Source of the DNA: an uncultured Clostridiaceae bacterium
GTDB taxonomy: Bacteria; Bacillota; Clostridia; Lachnospirales; Lachnospiraceae
Reading direction: 5' to 3'
Assembly: GCA_902477765.1 (NCBI GenBank)
Contig: CABSIM010000007.1
Coordinates: 1-64,000 of the forward strand
Length of the DNA stretch: 64,000 nucleotides
Shown: in pieces, positions 17,006 through 24,296 of the stretch
Layout: each line of letters opens with the position of its first letter
Position numbering within the stretch: position 1 is the stretch's first letter
The notes under the pieces: generated by a model
What the model saw: the letters and a program-made list of their open reading frames with translations, nothing else
Told to the model about the DNA's origin: nothing
Database searches by the model: none
Position numbers and translations under genes: made by a program

Positions 17006-18655
17006 TTACAGCCTGATATCCTCCGACTTGCTCACCAGAAGATATATAATAAGGGAAATTGCCGTCACCACGGTCAGGATTGCGGAAAATGCCGCCGCCT
17101 GTCCGTAATTTCCTCTGGAAATGGCCACATATGCCGACATGGTCAGGGTGATGTTCCTGTTGTTGTAAAGAATGATGGAACTGGAAAGCTCCGTCACAAT
17201 GGCAACCCAGCTCAGAATAGCTCCCGAAAGAATACCGCTGGACATCATGGGTACGGTGATCTTCACAAAGGTCTTGAGCTTGGATGCACCCAGGCTGATG
17301 GCCGCCTCCTCGATGCTCATGGGAATCTGCATCAGTGTGGCCGTGGCCGACCGGATCGTATATGGCATTCGCCGTATGACGAAGGATATCAGCATGATGG
17401 TCATGGTGCCGGTCAGCGCCAGAGGCTTCTTTCCGAAGGCAATGACCAGCGCGATACCGATTACGGAGCCCGGCATGATGTAGGGCAGCATGGACAGCGT
17501 GTCAATCAGGTGATTCAGGAAACTGGAACGGCGGACCACCAGATACGCAATCAGGATGGACAGCAGAATGATGATCAGCAGAGCGCCTGCGCCCAGCACT
17601 ACCGTATTCTTGATGGAACGTCCCAGAAGTTTTTTCACTGCCTGTTCATAGTTCGTAAAGGAATATCCGGGTTTGAACACTGCCTGATCGCAGTTGCGGA
17701 AGGACAGGTAAACCACGTAGAGCTGCGGCAGGAATGCGATGGCCGTCAGCAGGTAGCAGTATGCATACATCAGAATCCCCTTGATCCCGCGGGGTTTCTT
17801 TTTCTCAATGGGGTGAAGCGCATTGATGGAGAATTTATATTTGCTGGTGGCCCATTTCTGCAGGAAAAATACGGCTGCCGTCACCACAATGGCAATGACG
17901 CTGATGGCTGCTGCAAAATTGTGGTCGGTTCCGTTCTCACCCAGATACTGATTGTAGATCTCCACCGGGAATGTCCGGAATCCTTCGCCGATCAGAAGCG
18001 GCGTGCCGAAATCCGCGAAGGCCTGCATGAACACCAGAAGAGCCGCCGCAAGGATCGTGGGCATGGAAAGATGCATGACAATCTGGAAAAACCGCTTGAC
18101 GCCGGTGCAGCCCATGTTGGCCGCAGCCTCCATCAGGGTATTGTCGATGTTCTTGAATGCGCCGTTCATATAAACGAATACCAGCGGAAACAGTTTCAGG
18201 GACTGTACCAGAAGAATTCCCCTGAATCCGTAAATGCTTCCCAGCTCAATTCCCAGATTCTGTTTCAGAAACTGGGTAATGACACCGGATCTTCCCAGAA
18301 GAAGAATCCAGGAATATGCTCCGATAAACGGCGCCGACATACAGCAGAGGACGCTGACCACAAACAGGAATTTGGAGCCCTTCAGCCTGTAAAAAGAGAA
18401 GAAATAGGAGAAGGGAATTCCGATCAGCAGCGTCACCAGGGTCACTGTAATGCTGACCTTGAAGCTGTTGATGATGGTCTTGCTGTAATAACTCTGGGAA
18501 AAGAATTTGGTAAATTCCTGCAGGGTAAACTGTCCCTCTTTGGAGATCACCGCCTGTCTCAGGATTCCGTACATGGGATATACCAGAAACACCAGGAACA
18601 GCACCAGAAACAGGATCGTAATGCCGGACCATAGTTCAAATTTCCTTGTTTTCAT
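17006..18655 (-). CDS. ABC importer permease, two fused domains
   Basis: 549 residues with about twelve membrane helices in two homologous halves. Each half has an EAA loop that contacts the ATPase: EAAANMGCTGVKRFFQIVM in the first half and EEAAISLGASKLKTFVKIT in the second. Fusion of both halves in one chain is characteristic of FbpB/AfuB permeases for iron or sugar phosphates. It lies 16 bases after the ATPase gene and 63 bases before the binding protein, so the full importer is encoded here. Confidence 0.9.
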   Translation of the reverse strand: MKTRKFELWSGITILFLVLFLVFLVYPMYGILRQAVISKEGQFTLQEFTKFFSQSYYSKTIINSFKVSITVTLVTLLIGIPFSYFFSFYRLKGSKFLFVVSVLCCMSAPFIGAYSWILLLGRSGVITQFLKQNLGIELGSIYGFRGILLVQSLKLFPLVFVYMNGAFKNIDNTLMEAAANMGCTGVKRFFQIVMHLSMPTILAAALLVFMQAFADFGTPLLIGEGFRTFPVEIYNQYLGENGTDHNFAAAISVIAIVVTAAVFFLQKWATSKYKFSINALHPIEKKKPRGIKGILMYAYCYLLTAIAFLPQLYVVYLSFRNCDQAVFKPGYSFTNYEQAVKKLLGRSIKNTVVLGAGALLIIILLSILIAYLVVRRSSFLNHLIDTLSMLPYIMPGSVIGIALVIAFGKKPLALTGTMTIMLISFVIRRMPYTIRSATATLMQIPMSIEEAAISLGASKLKTFVKITVPMMSSGILSGAILSWVAIVTELSSSIILYNNRNITLTMSAYVAISRGNYGQAAAFSAILTVVTAISLIIYLLVSKSEDIRL

Positions 18656-18671
18656 CTGAGGTTCCCCCTTT

Positions 18672-19781
18672 CTATGCCTCGCAGTCGTTCTGTACGCCCG
18701 TCAGGATATTCTGAGAACCGTCTGCCGTAAACAGGTTGGCCTTTTCCGTATTGATGGTCAGGGAAATCTCCGTGCCCGGCTCGATGATGCTGTCAATGGT
18801 GGATTCCTGAATGGACTCCACTTCCTGGCCGTTCTCCAGATGCATGAAATAATGGGTGTTCAGTCCCAGGAATACGCAGTCGTCCACAATGGCCCTGATG
18901 CCCTTTCCTTTTTCCCTGGACATCAGGAATTCCTCCGGACGGACGGAAAGCATGATGTCCCCGTCAGACTGGTATTCTTTTTTCACGTGAGGCATCGGCG
19001 CATCATAATTCAGGAAGCGCAGATGAGACACTCCGTCTTTCATCACAAGCTGCCCGTTCAGCACGTTGGAACGGCCGATAAAGGTGGACACAAACAGGTT
19101 GGCCGGTCTCTGATAAATGGCCTTTGGTGTTCCGATATGCTGGATCACACCGCCCTTCATGACGGCAATCCTGTCGGAAACCGCCATGGCTTCCTCCTGA
19201 TCATGGGTAACATAGATGGTGGTGATTCCCACATCATGCTGAATGTTCTTGATGACGGTACGCATCTCCACACGGAGCTTGGCATCCAGATTGGACAGCG
19301 GTTCATCCATCAGCAGAACATCCGGCTCGATGCACAGCGCCCGGGCCAGGGCCACACGCTGCTGCTGTCCGCCGGAAAGCCGGTCCGGAAGCCGGTCCGC
19401 CATGGCATCGATCTGCATCAGTTTCAGGAATTTATCGGCTCTCTCCTGAATTTCTTCCTTGGGAAAATGTTTGTTTTTCAGACCGAACTCCACGTTTTTG
19501 CGCACGGTCAGATGGGGGAATATGGCATAATTCTGGAACACCATTCCGATATTTCTCTTGGCCGGGTCCAGATCATTGATTCTTTTGTCATTAAAGAAGA
19601 AGTCCCCGCCTTCAATGGAGTTAAAACCCGCAATCATTCTCAGAAGCGTTGTCTTGCCGCATCCGGACGGGCCCAGCAGCGTAAAAAATTCACCCTGCCT
19701 TATTTTTACGTTAAGATCCGGTATGATCACGTTCTCCCCATACTTTTTCAATGCGTGATTCACAGTGATATTCACACTCAT
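18672..19781 (-). CDS. ABC importer ATPase (FbpC/AfuC-PotA type)
   Basis: 369 residues. Walker A GPSGCGKTT, Q-loop at VFQNYAIFPH, signature LSGGQQQRVALARAL, Walker B VLLMDEPLSNLDA and switch His in VTHDQEEAM are all intact. Residues from about 240 onward form the TOBE regulatory domain common to this subgroup (SVRPEEF). I start at MSVNITVNH because GGAGGG lies 7 bases ahead; the preceding in-frame ATG overlaps that site. It is 34 bases after the DeoR gene, first of the three transport genes. Confidence 0.93.
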   Translation of the reverse strand: MSVNITVNHALKKYGENVIIPDLNVKIRQGEFFTLLGPSGCGKTTLLRMIAGFNSIEGGDFFFNDKRINDLDPAKRNIGMVFQNYAIFPHLTVRKNVEFGLKNKHFPKEEIQERADKFLKLMQIDAMADRLPDRLSGGQQQRVALARALCIEPDVLLMDEPLSNLDAKLRVEMRTVIKNIQHDVGITTIYVTHDQEEAMAVSDRIAVMKGGVIQHIGTPKAIYQRPANLFVSTFIGRSNVLNGQLVMKDGVSHLRFLNYDAPMPHVKKEYQSDGDIMLSVRPEEFLMSREKGKGIRAIVDDCVFLGLNTHYFMHLENGQEVESIQESTIDSIIEPGTEISLTINTEKANLFTADGSQNILTGVQNDCEA

Positions 19782-19815
19782 TTTCTGTCCCTCCATATTT
19801 CACTCATCCGTATTT

Positions 19816-20586
19816 TTATCGTGCTGCAATGACTTTCAGGCCCTTCTCTCCGAAACTGTCCATGACATCTCTGGGAATATGCCAGTCTGTGATCAGTACG
19901 TCCACTCCTTCCGGCGGTGCAATGGACACCAGGGAATCGTCTCCGAACTTTGTATAATCCATCAGAATGAATTTTTCCTTTGAAGATTCCAGCACCCGGC
20001 GTTTTACCTCCGCCTCCGCAAGAATCGGAGTGGAAAAACCATGCTCCAGAGTAAAATGATTTCCCGTGACAAATCCCTTGTCAAAATACAGCCGACCGAG
20101 AACTGCTTCCGTAATGGCTCCCACACAGGAATAGATATTGGATCTCAGTTCGCCTCCGGTCACGATCACCTGCAGATCTCTGACCCGGGAAAGTTCCATG
20201 GCAATGTGGATACTGTTGGTACAGACCATGATGTCCCGTTTGGAACCGGTCACAATCAGGCGGGCCAGCTGGATCGTCGTGGTTCCGCTGTCAAGAAAAA
20301 TGGCTTCGCCGTCGCTGATGCACTCATAGGCCGCTCTTGCAATCGCCATTTTTTCCTCTTTCTGCCGGAATTCCTTTTCCTGATGGGAAAATTCCCGCAG
20401 AGAGCCATACGCACTTACGGCTCCGCCCCATGTACGTTTCAGAACCCCCTCCTGTTCCATGGACATCAGAAGTTTTCGTACGGAAACCTCCGAAAGTCCG
20501 AATTTCTCACTTAGTTCCGAAACCGTAACTGATGATTTTTCATTCAATTGTTTTAAAATGTAATTTCTGCGGTCTTCCTGCTTCAT
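19816..20586 (-). CDS. DeoR/GlpR-family repressor
   Basis: 256 residues. The DeoR winged helix occupies residues 1-57 (YILKQLNEKSSVTVSELSEKFGLSEVSVRK, then GVLKRTWGGA), and the rest is the ribose-isomerase-like sensor domain with the phosphate-loop DSGTTTIQLARLI and TGGELRSNIYSCVG. This family senses phosphorylated sugars or glycerol 3-phosphate. It heads the importer operon and faces the glycerol-1-phosphate dehydrogenase gene across 310 bases that contain four 15-16-base repeats of the GTTTCA type used by DeoR proteins. It therefore most likely represses both sides until a phosphorylated ligand appears. Confidence 0.92.
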   Translation of the reverse strand: MKQEDRRNYILKQLNEKSSVTVSELSEKFGLSEVSVRKLLMSMEQEGVLKRTWGGAVSAYGSLREFSHQEKEFRQKEEKMAIARAAYECISDGEAIFLDSGTTTIQLARLIVTGSKRDIMVCTNSIHIAMELSRVRDLQVIVTGGELRSNIYSCVGAITEAVLGRLYFDKGFVTGNHFTLEHGFSTPILAEAEVKRRVLESSKEKFILMDYTKFGDDSLVSIAPPEGVDVLITDWHIPRDVMDSFGEKGLKVIAAR

Positions 20587-20630
20587 TCTGTCCCTTCATT
20601 TTACCTTTTTTTTACACATTTTCAACTAAT

Positions 20631-20659
20631 ATTTTACTCTATGTTTGGTTAAGTGTCAA
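20631..20659 (-). promoter_or_regulatory. Promoter of the DeoR-importer operon
   Basis: Minus-strand TTGACA (plus 20654-20659) and TAAAAT (plus 20631-20636) are exactly 17 bases apart, a near-perfect sigma-A promoter. Transcription would start about 40 bases ahead of the DeoR ATG. Confidence 0.8.
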
Positions 20660-20724
20660 TAAATCCCCTCTATTTTGTCTGATGAATTTGAGCATTTGTA
20701 ACAAATTTATTTTCAAATGGACAT

Positions 20725-20787
20725 GTTTCCCTTTAAAGAGTTTCATTTTATTTTCGTTTCACTTTTATTTTGTTTCATTTTTATGGA
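20725..20787. promoter_or_regulatory. Four direct repeats, likely DeoR operator array
   Basis: GTTTC-initiated repeats begin at 20725, 20740, 20756 and 20772, giving steps of 15, 16 and 16 bases: GTTTCCCTTTAAAGA, GTTTCATTTTATTTTC, GTTTCACTTTTATTTT, GTTTCATTTTTATGGA. The last one runs into the -35 box of the dehydrogenase promoter. The motif agrees with the TTTC-rich half-sites of DeoR-type repressors. Confidence 0.7.
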
Positions 20788-20812
20788 CATCCCTGCTTTT
20801 CCGTTGTATAAT
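20784..20812 (+). promoter_or_regulatory. Promoter of the glycerol-1-phosphate dehydrogenase gene
   Basis: TGGACA (20784-20789) and TATAAT (20807-20812) are 17 bases apart. The leader is about 78 bases, ending in GGAGGAG before the ATG at 20897. Confidence 0.8.
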
Positions 20813-20896
20813 TGTAGAATCAGAACAAGGCCGTCCGCAGAATGCCGGCTTTATGATCAAACAGGAATCAGTCTCAGAAGGAGGAGCGAATCTTAC

Positions 20897-22147
20897 ATGA
20901 TTATTGACAGCAGAAAATTAAACGGCCCCTGCGCATGCGGCAGGGACCACGTCATGAATACCAGAGCCGCCGTCATCGAATCCGGCTGTCTGAAGGATTT
21001 TGACCGGTATCTGAAAGAATACGGACTGGAAGGAAAACGGGCCGCCATTTATGATGAAAATACCTATCATGCCAGAAACCTGGTGCGCCCCCGTGCAGAT
21101 CAGGAAATTATTCTGGATCCGCACCGGCTTCATGCCGATGAAAAGGCCACCGGGTCCGTTCTTTCCCGCCTGGATCCCGATGTGAAACTGCTGATTGCCG
21201 TGGGAAGCGGCACCATCCATGACACCACCCGTTACTGCGCCCATAAACTGGGAATCCCGTTTATCGCCTGCCCCACAGCCGCCAGTGTGGACGGATTCTG
21301 CTCCACCGTATCCGCCATGACCTGGGGCGGATATAAGAAAACCCTTCCCGGCGTGGCTCCGGAAATTGTCCTGGCCGATATCTCTGTAATAAAAGAAGCG
21401 CCCATACATCTGGCCCTTTCCGGTGTCGGCGACATTCTGGGAAAATACACAGCTCTGGCCGACTGGAAAATTTCTCATGCCCTTACCGGTGAATTCATCT
21501 GCCATACCATTGAAGGCATGACCAGGGATGCGGTAAAAGAAGTTTATGGCTGCTGCGAAAAAGTCCGGGAACGTGACGAACATGCCATGGAACAGCTGAC
21601 CTACGCCCTTCTGCTTTCCGGGCTTGCCATGCAGCTCATGGGAAATTCCCGTCCGGCCTCCGGCGCAGAACACCACATATCCCATCTGATCGAAATGGAG
21701 CCGGAAAAACTCGGGGTGCATTCTTCCGCTCTCCACGGAGAGAAAGTCGGCGTGGGCACGGTTCTGGTTTCTTCCGTTTATCACAGGCTGGCCGGAATCA
21801 CGGACATTTCCGGACATGTGAAGCCGTATCAGTTTTATCCTGAGGAGGAGCTGAGGGATTTCTACGGCAGCCGTCTGGCGGACGCCGTACTGGAAGAGAA
21901 CAGAAACAGCTGCATGGACGGTGTTACACCGGAAATGCTGATTTCCGCATGGCCTGAAATCCGAAGAATCATTGCTGAGATTCCCACCGAGCAGGAACTT
22001 CTGACTCTCTATGGAAAAATCGGGGCAAAAAAGACTCTGGAGGATATTGAGGTTCCCTCGGGATGTCTTCCGGACCTGCTCTGTTACTCCCCCAGCGTCA
22101 GAAACCGCATGACCCTCATGCGGATCCGCCGCATGCTGGAAGTATGA
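20897..22147 (+). CDS. sn-Glycerol-1-phosphate dehydrogenase (EgsA/AraM family)
   Basis: 416 residues. The iron-containing-alcohol-dehydrogenase fold is seen with the nucleotide loop GSGTIHDTTRYCAHKLG (about 119-135) and PTAASVDGFCS. The metal ligands are an Asp in SGVGDILGKYTALADWK and two His, in GAEHHISHLIE and SSALHGEKVGVGT. The enzyme interconverts sn-glycerol 1-phosphate and dihydroxyacetone phosphate. Bacilli use AraM to make glycerol 1-phosphate for PcrB-linked lipids, but no PcrB is here; next to a DeoR regulator and importer a catabolic direction seems likelier. The longer upstream frame covers the promoter and is not coding; GGAGGAG precedes this ATG. Confidence 0.9.
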   Translation: MIIDSRKLNGPCACGRDHVMNTRAAVIESGCLKDFDRYLKEYGLEGKRAAIYDENTYHARNLVRPRADQEIILDPHRLHADEKATGSVLSRLDPDVKLLIAVGSGTIHDTTRYCAHKLGIPFIACPTAASVDGFCSTVSAMTWGGYKKTLPGVAPEIVLADISVIKEAPIHLALSGVGDILGKYTALADWKISHALTGEFICHTIEGMTRDAVKEVYGCCEKVRERDEHAMEQLTYALLLSGLAMQLMGNSRPASGAEHHISHLIEMEPEKLGVHSSALHGEKVGVGTVLVSSVYHRLAGITDISGHVKPYQFYPEEELRDFYGSRLADAVLEENRNSCMDGVTPEMLISAWPEIRRIIAEIPTEQELLTLYGKIGAKKTLEDIEVPSGCLPDLLCYSPSVRNRMTLMRIRRMLEV

Positions 22148-22191
22148 TTCCCTGCTTTCCCTTAAAAACCGGCAGAGCACAAAACAACTGC

Positions 22192-22220
22192 TTGCGCTTT
22201 TAGATAATGGATGATATAAT
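22192..22220 (+). promoter_or_regulatory. Promoter of the 159-residue membrane protein gene
   Basis: TTGCGC (22192-22197) and TATAAT (22215-22220) are separated by 17 bases. A small hairpin GCCCTGA/TCAGGGC follows at 22232-22255 in the leader and might be the end signal of the upstream gene's transcript or a leader structure. Confidence 0.6.
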
Positions 22221-22282
22221 CTTTTTCGTGGCGCCCTGATACGGGAATTCAGGGCCTGTCGAATAGGATTGGAGGTATCCCC

Positions 22283-22762
22283 ATGAACTGGAGCATCGTT
22301 TTTAATGTCATGCTTGTCATCCTCGTAGTTCTTGCAGTTGTACTGGCTGTCCTTTATTTTCTGGGAAGACGTCTGGAAAAGCGCCAGGTGGAACAGCAAT
22401 CCGCCATTGAGGCTGCCGCTCAGGTGGTCACCATTATGGCTATTGATAAGAAGAAAATGAAACTGAAAGACGCCGGACTTCCCAGCATCGTTTATGAAAA
22501 GACCCCCTGGTATGCGAAGCGGGCAAAGCTTCCCATCGTGAAAGTCAAGATCGGACCCAAGATCACCACAATGATCGCGGACGAACGGGTATTTCTCCAG
22601 CTTCCCCTGAAAACGGAGGCAAAGGTGGTTGTCAGCGGACTTTACATAACGGAAATCAAGAGTGTGCGCGGCGGAATCCCGCCTCTGCCCAAAAAGAAAT
22701 CTTTTGTGGAGCGCCTGAAATTCTGGAAAAAGGACTCCGAAGAAAAAAATAAAAAGAAATAA
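22283..22762 (+). CDS. Conserved membrane-anchored protein of unknown function
   Basis: 159 residues: one N-terminal membrane helix (about 6-30), then a soluble, strongly basic domain (about 45-130, beta-rich by composition) and a Lys-rich tail (KKKSFVERLKFWKKDSEEKNKKK region, described here by position 137-159). Topology with a short outside N-terminus and cytoplasmic basic body is likely. I know of no functional family; similar small proteins appear common in Lachnospiraceae. GGATTGGAGG precedes the ATG. It has its own promoter and terminator, so it is a single-gene unit. Confidence 0.75.
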   Translation: MNWSIVFNVMLVILVVLAVVLAVLYFLGRRLEKRQVEQQSAIEAAAQVVTIMAIDKKKMKLKDAGLPSIVYEKTPWYAKRAKLPIVKVKIGPKITTMIADERVFLQLPLKTEAKVVVSGLYITEIKSVRGGIPPLPKKKSFVERLKFWKKDSEEKNKKK

Positions 22763-22800
22763 CCGATGGCAGTATAAGACAGTATACTATGACAGTTCAA

Positions 22801-22843
22801 AAAACGTCCTGTTTCCGGATTGTTCCGGACACAGGACGTTTTT
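22801..22843. terminator. Bidirectional terminator
   Basis: Hairpin with arms AAAACGTCCTGT/ACAGGACGTTTT extended by TCCGGA/TCCGGA and followed by T-runs on both strands. It lies between the convergent ends at 22762 and 22884. Confidence 0.88.
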
Positions 22844-22883
22844 CTTTTTCTGTCTGATTGATTGATTCTGCACCGCCGCAGGC

Positions 22884-23825
22884 TCAGATGAGTCCCAGGC
22901 TCTTCAGACCAAAGATCCAGAGGAAAATGGTAAACACGGACACAACCGTGCTGATTACCACAAACTGGCCGGCGAGCTCCCCGTCTCCTCCCATATTCTG
23001 TGCCATGGGATAGGAGGAAGTAGCCACCGGCGTTGCGTACATGGCAAAAATAATGAACAGTTCCACTGATCTGAGTCCGATGGCATAGCCGATGGCCAGA
23101 AGGACCGCCGGCAGCACCAGCAGCTTCAGTCCCAGCGTCGGCACCAGGTACTTCAGGTTTCCCCTCACTTCACTGAAATGCAGGGTTCCTCCCAGAACAA
23201 ACAGCGCCAGCGGAGAGGTCATATCCGAAAAAGCTGCCACCGGTGTCACAATACATTCAGGAAGGCGGATCCGCAGTGCAAAGAAAATAATGCCCACAAC
23301 GGCTCCGTCCAGCAGCGGATTGGTGGCCACATTGACCAGCAGTTCCTTCATGTTGGTTTTTCCTTCCCCATGGAACAGCTCCAGAATGATCACGGAAGTG
23401 ATATTGTAGAGAGATACCACCACCGTCACCATCATGGCAGCCAGGGACGCGGCAGAATCCCCGAAAATGGATATGGTCAGCGGAATACCGAACAGAATAA
23501 AATTGCTGCGGTAAGTGGCCTGAATGATCACGCCCCGGCGGGAATTTTCCCGTATGATCTTAGGCACCGTACACACCAGAATGACTTCCAGCACCAGAAG
23601 ACTCACTGCTCCGAAAATCATCAGCTGGGGCCGCGGAAGCGACTCCGCGTCTGCTTTATACACATTATAAAAGGTCATAAACGGGAAAAACAGGCGAAAG
23701 ATCATGTGATTCATCTTCTGCAGAAAATCTTCGCTGAGAATTCCCTTTTTCTTCGCCATGTATCCGAACACAATATAGATCAGAAACGGCGTAACGGCAT
23801 TGACTGCCACAAGAAAACTTTCCAT
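22884..23825 (-). CDS. AEC-family transporter
   Basis: 313 residues with about ten membrane helices in two repeats of five. The start (TPFLIYIVFGYMAKKKGILSEDF), TYRSNFILFGIPL and the C-terminal FAMYATPVATSSYPMAQNMGGD are hallmarks of the auxin-efflux-carrier/malonate-carrier family, which exports or imports organic acids such as malate or malonate. I start at MESFLVAVN, two bases past the DUF1934 stop; the longer frame overlaps that gene. Substrate unknown. It ends the ddl-murI-ribulokinase-DUF1934 gene string. Confidence 0.88.
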   Translation of the reverse strand: MESFLVAVNAVTPFLIYIVFGYMAKKKGILSEDFLQKMNHMIFRLFFPFMTFYNVYKADAESLPRPQLMIFGAVSLLVLEVILVCTVPKIIRENSRRGVIIQATYRSNFILFGIPLTISIFGDSAASLAAMMVTVVVSLYNITSVIILELFHGEGKTNMKELLVNVATNPLLDGAVVGIIFFALRIRLPECIVTPVAAFSDMTSPLALFVLGGTLHFSEVRGNLKYLVPTLGLKLLVLPAVLLAIGYAIGLRSVELFIIFAMYATPVATSSYPMAQNMGGDGELAGQFVVISTVVSVFTIFLWIFGLKSLGLI

Positions 23826-23827
23826 AC

Positions 23828-24283
23828 TCAGATCCTTTCCCCGGACAGGTGAAGGGAAGCCCCCTCTCTGGACTGAGCGCAGATGCCGATCCGGCATCCG
23901 GACACATGTTCCCCATTCATCTCCAGTGCATATTCAATGCGGATGTTCACCGCATTTTCTTCCTCTTTCAGTTCTATGGATGAAGTGGTAAGGCCCAGCA
24001 TAATCAGCCCCAGGGGCGTCAGATAACTGGCTGTTGTCTTTCTTCCGCATTCAAATACCATATGCGTTTCCACCAGTCCCCGTTTGATCACTTCAACCTT
24101 GTCTCCGGAAGCTTTGACCGTATTCCGGGCTGTAATATCAGTCCCTTCCATAGCCTCGTCGAACACAAAATAATGTTTTCCGTTTTTCAGCCAGTATGAT
24201 CCCGGCGTAATGACTTCTATGGTATCAAGGTCCTCACCCAGAAGCTGCATGCCTGTCACGCTGATCAGCACATCTTTTGTCAT
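23828..24283 (-). CDS. DUF1934 (YwiB-like) beta-barrel protein
   Basis: 151 residues matching the DUF1934 family of lipocalin-like small barrels found across Firmicutes: DVLISVTGMQ at the start, GSYWLKNGKHYFVFDEAMEG, VEVIKRG and THMVFECGRKTTASYLTPLG in the middle, and VNIRIEYALEMNGEHVSGCRI near the end. Function is unknown. No signal peptide, so cytoplasmic. It lies 13 bases after the ribulokinase gene and 2 bases before the AEC start, so is translated from the same message. Confidence 0.85.
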   Translation of the reverse strand: MTKDVLISVTGMQLLGEDLDTIEVITPGSYWLKNGKHYFVFDEAMEGTDITARNTVKASGDKVEVIKRGLVETHMVFECGRKTTASYLTPLGLIMLGLTTSSIELKEEENAVNIRIEYALEMNGEHVSGCRIGICAQSREGASLHLSGERI

Positions 24284-24296
24284 TTTGACAGCCCTC

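Noticed and set aside
15812..19781. Annotation of the importer as ferric-iron specific
   Set aside because: The family also contains phosphonate and sugar-phosphate binders and the neighbours are phosphometabolite genes, so iron cannot be assumed.
20918..22399. A 493-codon minus-strand open frame
   Set aside because: Antisense to the glycerol-1-phosphate dehydrogenase, without family resemblance.
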